From assembly GCA_037954325.1 (NCBI GenBank), contig JBBMNZ010000007.1:11283501-11347500 (forward strand): a DNA stretch of 64,000 nucleotides, in the 5' to 3' direction. Every line of letters starts with the position of its first letter. Positions within the stretch are counted from its first letter, which is position 1. The notes under the pieces were generated by a model. That model was not told where the DNA came from. It saw nothing but the letters and a program-made list of their open reading frames with translations, and did not search any database. Made by a program: the position numbers and the translations under genes. This document shows, piece after piece, positions 33,561-42,424 of this stretch. This stretch comes from Fistularia commersonii (lineage: Eukaryota > Chordata > Actinopteri > Syngnathiformes > Fistulariidae).

Positions 33561-33784
33561 AGGCAGATTGGCATTTGTCTAGTGAGGGGGAGGCCATAAT
33601 CAGGCAGATCGGCGGTTTCGGGGTGGAGACAAGGGCTATTATGTTCTTCCATAGGAGACTCTTGAGAGGAAATGATAACCAGTGCTTAGAGTGACAGTGT
33701 AATATCACCCATTTAACTGCAAGGAGGAGGGGAGGGCGACGATACATCCCTTTACTGATGAGGGCACAGAGTGAAAAAAAAAAG

Positions 33785-34150
33785 CTTTGAATTCAAAACT
33801 TCTATTTGAAGGCAAATTGATGGGTGCTCTGGGAGAGCGGCCGACTACTCCTCACCCGCTCTGACAATATTAACAGACCGCAATTAATCAAAGTTTTTTT
33901 TCACTTTTTCTAATTGAGCCAAAGTTTCGATTTGGCAGAGGAGAACTCCTGACATTGGGTTGTGATGATTTCACAGTTCGTCCAAGACAATTATGCGTGT
34001 GTCAAGAGTGTTGTATTAACACTTCTCATAGCACCGTGTCCGCTTTCGGAGCCACTGCTGTCATCTTCCACTGCATAAATACTTTCCACAGAGGAGATGC
34101 GTGGTTGGGAGAGATAGCAAGGAGGTCACTGCATCGGGTCCTTTAGCCAG
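33785..34150. promoter_or_regulatory. Candidate conserved noncoding block
   Basis: Words such as CGCAATTAATCAAAG near 33880, TTCTAATTGAGCC near 33908 and TGCATAAATACTTTCC near 34071 lie in repeat-free DNA. The block is separated from the previous one by about 220 bp that includes an A-run. The call is an inference without conservation data. Confidence 0.25.
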
Positions 34151-34389
34151 CCACTCAGAGTTTATCTCCTTAAAATAACACTGGAGGAAGTTGCATTGGT
34201 TACATTAGCAAAAAAGAGAAAGAAACGCCAGGACACCAGGCTTTTTTTAAATATGTTCTTAACTCGAATAAAAAAGAAAATTAGTTTGATCAACTGCTCT
34301 AAATTGGTACAATTGGTAACTGACAGCCACAGATCGGCTCCTTGACGTGATTTGGTAGACATACTATATGCATTGAAATCAGCCGAGTT

Positions 34390-34830
34390 TCCATCCATGC
34401 ATTCATTCATTCATTAGTTACCCAACTTATCCTGCGCTCTGGGGCGCCAGGGTGCTGGAGCCTATCTGAGCTGCCATCGGGTGAGATGCGGGGTTCACCC
34501 TGGACCGATCTCAGGGCTACTATTTCAATCACATATCCATCCATCTACCGCTTTTTCCTGCTCTCAGGGCTGCAGGGATACTGGAGCTTATCAAAAATGT
34601 CATTGGTTGAGAGGGGAGGTACCCCCCAGACCAATCACGGGGCCACTGTTTCATTCATACACATGGATAATTTGTGATCCTTCTGCATGTTTTTGGACTC
34701 CGGGTGGAAACCGGAGAACCCGGAGGACACCCAAGCAGACACGGGGAGATCATGGAGCCCCACCCAGTCAGAATTCGAACCTTGGACCTTCTTGTTATGA
34801 AGAAACACCAGGCCACCCTTTTGTTGTTGG
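34390..34830 (-). mobile_element. V-SINE, minus strand, with duplicated tail
   Basis: Read on the minus strand, the head near 34800 (AAGAAGGTCCAAGGTTCGAA) leads to the core CTCCGGGTTCTCCGGTTTCC and CCAAAAACATGCAGAAGGAT. Two successive tail modules follow: one around 34650-34530 ending in GATGGATGGAT, and a second around 34520-34395 ending in GAATGAATGAATGCA. A single V-SINE has one tail, so this is a tail duplication or a SINE inserted at another's end. Confidence 0.85.
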
Positions 34831-34859
34831 AAAATCAAACTACTCAATGAAAATAAATG

Positions 34860-35140
34860 AATAAATAAAAATCAATAGCGATAAGTATCATCTCTTACAG
34901 GCTTTCACAGTCATTGTTCAAATTTAAAGAAAATCGCGGTTGGCTTTAAAAAATAGATGAAAATATAATGTATAATCTGAATATTTGCAGTTTGGCTTCT
35001 TTGCTGCTGTAGAGGTCGGACACCAGACGACCTTCCTACCTCACGGGTAATAGGAATAGCTTAAAATCAATGCTGCAGATTCGGCCCGGTTTGGGCCAGG
35101 GGGAAAATTTAAGTATAGTTTTTGTTCCTTATATAAGCTT
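34860..35140. other. Unannotated DNA
   Basis: I recognise nothing in this short interval. Confidence 0.35.
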
Positions 35141-35635
35141 ATTTACTGTATTTTTCGCACTATAAGGCGCAATTAAAATCCCTAGATTCCCTAGATTTTC
35201 TCAAAAACAGGCCATGCGCCTTATAATCTGCTAGGTCTTATGTATGAATTCTTTTTGTGCTTACTGACCTCAAACCAATTTTATGTGGTACATTGTGCTC
35301 AAAAACCTGTCCAAATATTTTAGTGCAACTTTGGTAAACGACAAAACCGCTCTGCTTGATTGATTGTCGGACTGTTCCAACCTGACAAGGGGACGCTGTA
35401 TTAAAGTTGGTCCTTGGATGAATATGGGTTGCAACATCAGTTGCAATGTTAGATAACTAATTACGTAGTGCTGGAATACAATTTTGTTCTAACCCCACAC
35501 TAACTTCAGGTGTCCGCTATCGCTGGCAACAATAAAGCAATAGAGAAAAGTACATAGTATGCTTACCTCCACCACTTTTTGTAATACCAGTAAATACTAT
35601 GCTTCAACAGAATATTACTTAAGGACCCCCCAAAA

Positions 35636-35690
35636 ATGGCTCCTGTTAAGAGACATGCTTAGAAGCGGAATTCAAACTCAAGGCTATCGT
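35636..35690 (+). pseudogene. N-terminal stub of pogo transposase
   Basis: ATG at 35636 begins MAPVKRHA, identical to the start at 60422. A one-base loss then creates TAG and a shift, and the remainder of the gene is deleted up to the 3' UTR at about 35690. Nothing beyond the first helix of the DNA-binding domain remains. Confidence 0.7.
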
Positions 35691-35749
35691 GTATAAGTTG
35701 AATAAAGTTCAACTAAACTGACTGTTTTCTTTCGCTTTATATACCGTTA

Positions 35750-35938
35750 TGGCGGACACTAAAGGGTGTTGCCTCTCACCCCACCGGACTAAGAGTTGGG
35801 GGGCGTGTTTGAGATGGTTATATATGGGCGATCCCAGATGTTCAAGATTGTTGTTATTTCTATATTAAAATATCAAAATATGTTAAAATATTAGACTCTT
35901 CCATGTCTCCACCATTGTTTCCTCGTCAAAACACCACA
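35750..35938 (+). mobile_element. LTR of a Ty3/gypsy-like element
   Basis: The segment starts with TG, ends CACCACA and is followed after one base by TGGTGACACC at 35940, a plausible tRNA primer-binding site. Its text (AAAGGGTGT-GCC, ATATGGGCGATCCCAGATG, CAAAACACCACA) recurs at 41406-41556 as a solo LTR. It is followed by a gag-like frame, which supports the LTR call. Confidence 0.65.
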
Positions 35939-35975
35939 TTGGTGACACCAAACTGAGTACTTCCTGGTCATCGCG

Positions 35976-36280
35976 GTGCTTGACCAGCAGACCACAATGT
36001 GGGCCATGGAGCTGTTGCGCAACCCTCCACAGCGTGGTAGATATACCGTGTTGAGGAATTTCCTGCTCTGGGGGTACAGTCTGTCTGCCCCTGAACGGAC
36101 AGATAGGCTGCTTTCCATATCTGGTTTGGGAGACAGGTCTGCCGTTGGTCTTATGGAAAACATTTTGTTGCTGCTAGGATACAACGACAACAGGTTCCTT
36201 TTTCAACATGTTTTTCTGTGTCAGCTTCCAGCCCCTGTATGCATAATCCTGGCGAACTCCCGGAGTTCATTGATATCGTG
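35976..36280 (+). pseudogene. Gypsy-like gag fragment
   Basis: The plus-strand frame reads GRYTVLRNFLLWGYSLSAPE, then RTDRLLSISGLGDRSAVGLM and ENILLLLGYNDNRFLFQHVF, LCQLPAPVCIILANS. This matches the capsid-like gag pattern of many metazoan gypsy elements (a LKE-LL--F-LSE-ERADRLL--QGLGD--PSELM-LLG-----FLF---FL--LP pattern). It forms structural particles in active elements. The frame runs directly into the pogo right end near 36283, so zinc knuckle, protease, polymerase and the 3' LTR are absent. Confidence 0.7.
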
Positions 36281-36324
36281 CTTTATAATGCAGTGTGCCT
36301 TGTGATCCACAAAATACAGTAAAA

Positions 36325-37530
36325 AAAAAAGTCTACTAACGCGCAAAGTTCCTTGAAATTCTGAAATTGAAATTCTCTTATGCCTACATCCTGAGACATC
36401 CCAAGTGAATGCAGCTGTGCCACCTGCTCTCGACACCTTTTCCCAGTCCATCAGGAGCCAGGGCTCCAGGAAAGTGAAAGTCCTGCCTCCAGGGTCACAC
36501 CCCAGAGCTTCCCTAATCAGCATTAAATGCCCTGAACAAATTTTCCATTAGCCCATGCCAAATGTTTGCACTTGTTATACCGTCCTTCAAAATTTGATCT
36601 CTCCCTGGAAAATCTGTGCAGGAGACTGCATATCAGTGTTATTTAACCAAATTACCATATTCATGAATTCACTAATCCATCCGTCACTCGAGAATCATAA
36701 AAAAAGATGAATCCGATTTGTTTCCCCTAGAAGTAAAACACGAAAAACTTGTTTACAATTTCCAATGATGGGCAGAGACATTACAAAACAGCTGTAAGAA
36801 ACGGAGATCCAACAGACCACATTGCAATGAAAGCTTTCAGATTAAAAGCAGCCGCTCTGTCAGCACTTGCTTGGTCACAGATCTGACAACTGAGCTGGTT
36901 AGAGTTGCTATTGGCAACGGAGCGTTCAGCTTCGACCAACCGCCGATGACAGACCAGTGCGCTTTCAAATAAATGTCAGCTTTGCTCAAGATGACGTTGT
37001 CCAGATCCTGTCGTGGTGAGCATTGGGGCCTTCGTTCCCGTACGGGCTCGCAGTTTGCACGTTTTTCACACCATAGGACTATAAGTCGGTGCCACGGCCA
37101 CCACTAACAGCTACCGACATTCGGCAAATAAATCTGTACGCAAGACCCTGAAGTCCATATCACATAAATCATAACAGCCAGTCACCCTACGACACAGACT
37201 TTCACATGAAATTCAATTTCCATGCAAATACAATTAAACTTTTAGTTTTTTCTCATTAACAGACCTTATCGAACACAAATTACCCAACAACATGCATTTA
37301 CAAAGATCTCTGTTTGCAGAAGGTCTGTAAAAATGGTTTTCTTTTATCAGGATAGTATGGTTATTAGAGCACTTGATTGACAGCATCATCAGCCTATCAA
37401 ATGTTAACATCTCATAATAACAAGGCACCTGGAGATCCCGCAATCTATCAGTGCTGTACTCCAGCTTGATGGCTGATGTCTCTGTGATTAGGGAGAAAGA
37501 GAGCTAGCTTTATAATTGGAATTAAATTGC
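36325..37530. other. Unannotated DNA
   Basis: It starts with an A-run and contains repeat-poor DNA. The part at 36840-37010 (for example GCTATTGGCAACGGAGCG, which contains a CCAAT-like word on the other strand) is unique-looking. No gene is recognised. Confidence 0.35.
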
Positions 37531-37534
37531 CCAG

Positions 37535-37705
37535 ATGTATGAATGAGAATGAATGGTTGTCTGTCACTGTATGAGGTCCTGCGATTGACTCACAACAGCT
37601 CCTGAGTGAACCCTGCCTCCTGTCCAATGACGCCTGGGATGGGCTCCACAGGGTAATGGTGTGAATGAATGAATGAATGAATGAATGAATGAATGAATGA
37701 AAAAA
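37535..37705 (+). mobile_element. V-SINE tail with (GAAT)n
   Basis: GAATGAGAATGAATGGTTGT, CTGTCACTGTATGAGGTCCT and CAATGACGCCTGGGATGGGC are the 3' half of a V-SINE. It ends in about ten GAAT units (37664-37699). Confidence 0.85.
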
Positions 37706-38191
37706 ATAAGTTAACAGATAAATACGAAATAAAGTACAAAATTAAATAAAGTAAAAAAAAAAAAAAATAGGATGAAATAAAACATGGGAAAAGGAAGCTA
37801 AATATGCATCAGAGCGTGCTTTCAAGGCAAATTGTAAGGACATGCAACATTCAATTTCTCCAAAATATGTGTGCAAACTTTCTGTTCATTAGATCTGCAG
37901 GGGTGGTAAAGTAATTACAAACAGCCAACTAACACAGCCCGGGCTATTTATAGCCTTTACTGCAATTCAATCGATCACATAACAATCGAAAATCACACTG
38001 TGTGACACATCGGACTCCAACGGAGTCATTTTTCATTCATGATTTTTGGAAAATAGCTCTAAAAATTACACACTTACCAGGAACTCTGAAAATAGCGGCA
38101 TAGTTTGAAAGAAATTAAACTGGCAACTCTCAATTCCATGTTTTCTTTTTTTCTTCCCACAGCCTGCTGGAAGATTTTTGTTTTACAATCT

Positions 38192-38193
<2 letters not shown>

Positions 38194-38267
<74 letters not shown>
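38194..38267. repeat. (AC)37 microsatellite
   Basis: An uninterrupted AC tract of about 74 bp, followed by ATACATATAAATATATATG. Confidence 0.98.
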
Positions 38268-38271
<4 letters not shown>

Positions 38272-38501
38272 TATAAATATATATGTTTTTAAAATACAGC
38301 TGACGAATGTGGGATATTTAGGAGCAAGGAAATTTCACGACTGGATTATTGCACGGGTGGCATCCTATCACAGGTCCATGCTGGAATTACTGGAGCTCCT
38401 GAGAGTGACCCACTCCTTCACAAAAGTTTGCAAATAGTCTGCATGCCTAGGTGCTTGGTTTTGATTATTTGGATTGGTAAGCCAATACTTTTGAACATAT
38501 A

Positions 38502-38504
<3 letters not shown>

Positions 38505-38541
<37 letters not shown>
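38505..38541. repeat. (TA)n microsatellite
   Basis: A TA tract of about 37 bp. Confidence 0.97.
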
Positions 38542-38544
<3 letters not shown>

Positions 38545-38713
38545 GCTCGGATCCACTATGTATACATATATTAGTAATTTGTGCAATTTTGTGTAATAAG
38601 TAATTTTTTGCAGTATTAATCAATGAAATCCTATTGACTTGACCAACAGTGTTTTACAGCACTCTACAGCAGTTTAATAACCTGATGGCACTTCTGGTGC
38701 TATAGCAACACGT

Positions 38714-38757
38714 AATTTTCTCGTATTTACGAACCACGTGACATTTTGCTCCCTGTT
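38714..38757. repeat. 44 bp direct repeat, copy 1
   Basis: The segment from AATTTTCTCGTATTTACGAA through CCACGTGACATTTTGCTCCC to TGTT is identical except for one base to 40669-40712. Flanks on both sides are unrelated. It contains the palindromic E box CACGTG. Confidence 0.85.
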
Positions 38758-39214
38758 GAAGCAGTACACTTTGTAAGCGACTTCTCTGAGGCTAATCTGG
38801 GATTCCTGGTAAATCCTCAGAGACTTTCCATTAATAGCACTGGTTTTGTTATTTATGAGAAGGGACTTATTATGACCCAGTAGTTGATCGACATACTTGA
38901 TATTTTGATATCAATATATATATTGTGTTCAGAATCCATGTGTTCATAGTGAGAAGGTAGCAAGACAGCCCTGCGTGGAAACGACCTGGACAAAACTATG
39001 TCTTTAAATAATACAATTCCAAATTTTGTATTTACAAGTTCCAAAAAATATTCACCCAGCCTGAAGGAAATGGAAAATATATTGATTTTCAGCTTTGCAA
39101 ACTATCTTAGAACAGCATCTCTGTGCTGTAGCCCTGCATCCGGGCCAATTTATGTTTTGCGATATTTTTCAGGGAAATACTTGATAAGTAACTATTGACG
39201 GGAGTCTTGGTGAA

Positions 39215-39470
39215 CTGCGGCGTTTGCAGATGACATTGTGATCTGTGTTGAGAGCAGGAGTAGATAAAGTCAGATTGTGATGGTTTGGACATGCACAGAG
39301 GAAGGACAGTGAGGATCTGGGAGGAAGATGGCAGGAGGACAACTAGAGGGGAGATTTTTATAAGAGAAATGTTAGTTGGTGTGAGAGAATGGGATGCAGA
39401 AGACGGGGTTAGATGGTGGAAGATGATTGACGATGGCATTCCCCTAAGGCGGAAGCCCAAAGGAAGACAA
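39215..39470 (+). mobile_element. RTE LINE fragment with an internal deletion at motif C
   Basis: It opens with GCGTTTGCAGATGACATTGT, coding AFADDIVIC (polymerase motif C), and then jumps within about 30 bp to the C-terminal region: DGLDMHRGRTVRIWEEDG-like text and EWDAEDGVRWWKMIDD. It ends in GGCGGAAGCCCAAAGGAAGA, the RTE 3' end. The thumb region of a normal copy has been deleted. Confidence 0.75.
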
Positions 39471-40074
39471 GAACTTGATAAGCAAGTATCATCCTCGAAG
39501 ACAAACAATGACAAGATGCGTAACCAAGGTTGCATTATCACTTTTTTCATGATGCAGGGGTTCAAATGTGTAAATGCATGCGCTTATCCAGGACACGATA
39601 ACAAATGTGACTCATTAAAATGCAACCAAACTACAGTTGAAGGGAAAGTGGACATCGAGTGACAGATGGTTCGCTTTGTTTCTCATGTTCCAAGATAGTA
39701 CACGAAATGGAAGTGTACAATCTTTTTCCAAACTGTATCTGCAATAGTCTGGCAGCACATTCATATTTTGTTTCCTGTGTTTTGGATTCCAATAAATTCA
39801 CCCAAGCCAGAGCCTCATTTAGGGACAACTATATACATTTATAGATTTAGAAGCATTCAAATTCAATCAACTGGTGAGATATTACTCAATGTTAGCCATA
39901 ATGTGGTTTTCTGATGGAGGCCAATAAAGAAGATTTTTTGGCCAAATGTCCCTTTAGAAGCATGAAAGCCATTAACTACATATGAATAACATTTTATTAT
40001 ATTTTGTTTTTATTCTTTGTTTGTTTTCTTAATGCACTTGCTACTTGCTTGGACTTGATACTACTATATATAAT

Positions 40075-40075
<1 letters not shown>

Positions 40076-40116
<41 letters not shown>
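40076..40116. repeat. (AT)n microsatellite
   Basis: An AT tract of about 40 bp within the inverted repeat. Confidence 0.97.
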
Positions 40117-40120
<4 letters not shown>

Positions 40121-40130
40121 TGTTTTTTAA

Positions 40131-40215
40131 CCCTCTCCAGGCAGATGTTGCAGATTTGCGACAGCTAAATGCTACTTAGCTAATTGCGCCACAACTTAAT
40201 TTGAGCCTGAGAGGG
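40131..40215. mobile_element. Tiny piggyBac-like MITE with TTAA target site
   Basis: An 85 bp segment starts CCCTCTCCAGGC and ends GAGCCTGAGAGGG, giving near-matching inverted ends (CCCTCTC-AGGC). It is flanked on both sides by TTAA (40127-40130 and 40216-40219). TTAA duplication is the hallmark of piggyBac transposition. There is no coding sequence. Confidence 0.65.
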
Positions 40216-40668
40216 TTAATGCACTTGCCAGTTATTCAATATAATTCTTATGAGTGGGCATTTAGCTAGTGAATCAAAAAAATAATTATTAATGTAATCA
40301 TCTTTATTGGCCTCCATCAGTTACCACATTATAGCCAACCTTCAGTAATATCTCGCCAGAATATGCATTTGAATGCTTTCAAATGCCCTCAATGACATTT
40401 GAAAATAGGATTCTTAAAAAATGCATTCAGTTCCCTAGTACGGATGGTTGCAAAGTGCACCACTCATTAACTTCAGTACCATCAGTAAGCTGAAAAGGGG
40501 AATTCACCATATGTACTTTAATCTGAATTGAATCTAACTAACCCAGAGGTTTACTATTTCCTCAGTTAAATAAGAGGAAACCTTGGCATAAACACTGATG
40601 TTAAGAGCCTCGACAACCTCTGATCTCTAAATCGACCTGTGTGAATCATCAAGCTGCTCAGTCAGAAC

Positions 40669-40712
40669 AATTTTCTCGTATTTACGAACCACGTGACATT
40701 TTACTCCCTGTT
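40669..40712. repeat. 44 bp direct repeat, copy 2
   Basis: It matches 38714-38757 with one mismatch (A for G near the 3' end). Flanking DNA is unrelated. Confidence 0.85.
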
Positions 40713-41140
40713 CGCATCACCTTTTCGGAATTTAGAAAATTAGCGTGCGAGAACACACGATGGCAGGTCTGAGCAAGAAAATCTCATCTGCGGGTGAATG
40801 GGATAAAGCCAACTCGAGGTCATGGTGAAAAGTAAAACTTACAGCTCAGAATATTGATGACTCAAAGTGTCCTAAAGTCTCTTCATTAATTGGGTGTTTT
40901 GATTGAGTTTAGGGCAAAAGGTGGAATTGTTATCGTGATGGCGCATTTTCCTGAGAGGAAGGCGCGGCTCTTAACAACCACTTGTATTTTTTCCTCATCT
41001 GTTTAGTGTTTTCTTTTCTGTGTACGAGCTGCAAATCCCAGCAGGTCCTCCAGAATAGCTCTCCTTTGTATTCTGAAGTTGGTCTGAAGTAAATAATCGA
41101 AAATGACTTGCAATTTCCAACAGACCAAAACTAATGTTAT
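40713..41140. other. Unannotated DNA
   Basis: I see nothing recognisable here. Confidence 0.35.
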
Positions 41141-41144
41141 AAGG

Positions 41145-41338
41145 GTTGCTGTGGCTCAGCTAGTTGAGCGGGCGCATCTCCAATCAGAGGGTTGGCGGTT
41201 CAATTCCTGCCCTTCCTTTCTTCACCACAAGTTTCCTGCTTAGCTCTTTGCACTGTGTGGAAGCTCTGCTGCTGTCTGTGTGTGAATGGTTACTTTACTG
41301 TTAAGCGCTTTGAAACCCCACGGTGTGAAATCTCTGTA
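41145..41338 (+). mobile_element. tRNA-derived SINE, copy 3
   Basis: The best-preserved head of this family here: GTTGCTGTGGCTCAGCTAGT with TGAGCGGGCGC (A-box region) and GGTTGGCGGTTCAATTCCTG (B box). The body runs through TGTGTGTGAATGGTTACTTT to TAAGCGCTTTGAAACCCC. Its 3' end is at or inside the insertion point of the next element. Confidence 0.75.
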
Positions 41339-42293
41339 CAGTGAGACCTTGACTTAAAAGTTTAATTCATATTGTGACCGAGATTGTAACTTAAAAAGCT
41401 TGAATTGTGGTAAACACAAAAGGGTGTGGCCCCTCCTCCCACATGACTAGGGGCTGGTGCCATGATTAAAACAGGTATATGTGGGCGGTCCCGGATGCTC
41501 AAAGTTATAATTGTTTGTTGGTGTTGTGCCATTATGTCATTGCCAAAACACCCACAGTATATCAAATTAAATGCCTATTTAAAATGCATTTAAAGACAAT
41601 AAATTTGTTCTAGCCAGGCAAAAAAAATCACATTAATTAAAAAAAAAGAAAAGGAAAGATTGTAATTTTAATGGGAAAAATGTAATTCATATATTCAAAA
41701 AAGTCGCAAAATATATAGAAATAATCATGCATAAAGGAGAATATGAAAAAATAAACTTTTATAAAGAGTATTTACAATGACAATCGGCGGAGTAGGTTGG
41801 GGGAGTGTGTCCTGCTCTACCACTTAAGTTACTCGCTACACATTTCATGCTTCAGTGTCTTGTTAAATTTGTACTTGCACATTATGATATACTTAATTTA
41901 TCAGCGGAGTGAATGTCGGTCCTCTTTTTAAAATGATCAAATCATCCTTGACTGGCTTTGAATGAGTCTTCCAATGCTTCGTCCTTTGACGTTCCCGCAG
42001 TCTGTTACACCAAGTCCCAATAAATGACTCCTGCCTTTTTACAGACGATGCTCTCGGTCACAACAACAACTTCTCCATCTCTTCATGGACGACTTGACAA
42101 CATACACATTTCACTCATGTTTTTCAAAGATTTTCACTAGACTATCTAGCGACGGGCACGTCGGTGTCAAACGCTCATTCCGCTCGCTCAGAGCTTAGAT
42201 CTTGGCTTATATCACAAAGCAAAAAATCAACTGACTGACAGCTTGTTTCTTGGACAACTCCAATTGGGTCTCTTGTAAGTCAAGGTTCCACTG
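41339..42293. mobile_element. Tigger-like non-autonomous element with TA duplication
   Basis: The left end CAGTGAGACCTTGACTTAAAAG and the right end CTTGTAAGTCAAGGTTCCACTG are near-perfect inverted repeats of about 22 bp. TA flanks both ends (41337-41338, 42294-42295). The subterminal text TTTAATTCATATTGTGACCG is typical of a fish Tigger-type MITE. The 955 bp length includes an LTR insertion. No transposase frame is present. Confidence 0.8.
41406..41556 (+). mobile_element. Solo LTR, same family as 35750-35938
   Basis: AAAGGGTGTGGCCCCTCCTC, ATATGTGGGCGGTCCCGGATG and CAAAACACCCACA parallel the LTR at 35750-35938. It is inside the Tigger-like MITE, whose interior resumes with ATCAAATTAAATGCC. 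I could not find a clean target duplication, so exact ends are uncertain. Confidence 0.55.
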
Positions 42294-42295
42294 TA

Positions 42296-42420
42296 CAAGG
42301 ATTCAAGGATTCAAAGTGTCTATTGTCAGATGTATGGTAAAGAAACATGTCTCCCCTACAATGTCTCCCCTTGTGTAACAAGGTTTTAGTTACATGGAAG
42401 AGAGAAAAATAGCAACAGGT
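42296..42420 (-). mobile_element. LINE 3' tail, minus strand
   Basis: GGATTCAAGGATTCAAAGTG and TCTATTGTCAGATGTATGGT are the reverse complement of an L2/Rex1-type 3' end (ACAATAGACACTTTGAATCC with tandem GAATCCTT). It abuts the MITE. Confidence 0.65.
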
Positions 42421-42424
42421 AGTT

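Larger units (their letters stand above)
35146..36319 (+). mobile_element. Pogo-type DNA transposon relic split by a gypsy insertion
   Basis: The left end reads CTGTATTTTTCGCACTATAAGGCG and the right end ACAAAATACAG, flanked by TA on both sides (35144-35145 and 36320-36321), as for Tc1/mariner-pogo elements. The first transposase codons (MAPVKRHA) are visible at 35636, then a stop and a large internal deletion. The element is the same family as 60297-61793. Its right part is interrupted by the LTR and gag at 35750-36280. Confidence 0.7.
39850..40390. repeat. Imperfect inverted repeat, about 85 bp arms
   Basis: The left arm (about 39850-39935; AGCATTCAAATTC..., GAGATATTACTCAATGTTAG, CCATAATGTGG, TGATGGAGGCCAATAAAGAA) is the reverse complement of the right arm (about 40303-40390). 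Identity is roughly 75-80% by eye. The centre holds a (TA)n tract and a piggyBac-like MITE. It may be a fold-back element, or two opposed copies of one unknown repeat. Confidence 0.7.

Noticed and set aside
38074..38437. Frames with Val-Cys or His-Thr runs
   Set aside because: They read through the (AC)37 tract.
41145..41215. Possible tRNA gene (A and B box present)
   Set aside because: The sequence continues into a SINE body and lacks a matching acceptor stem.
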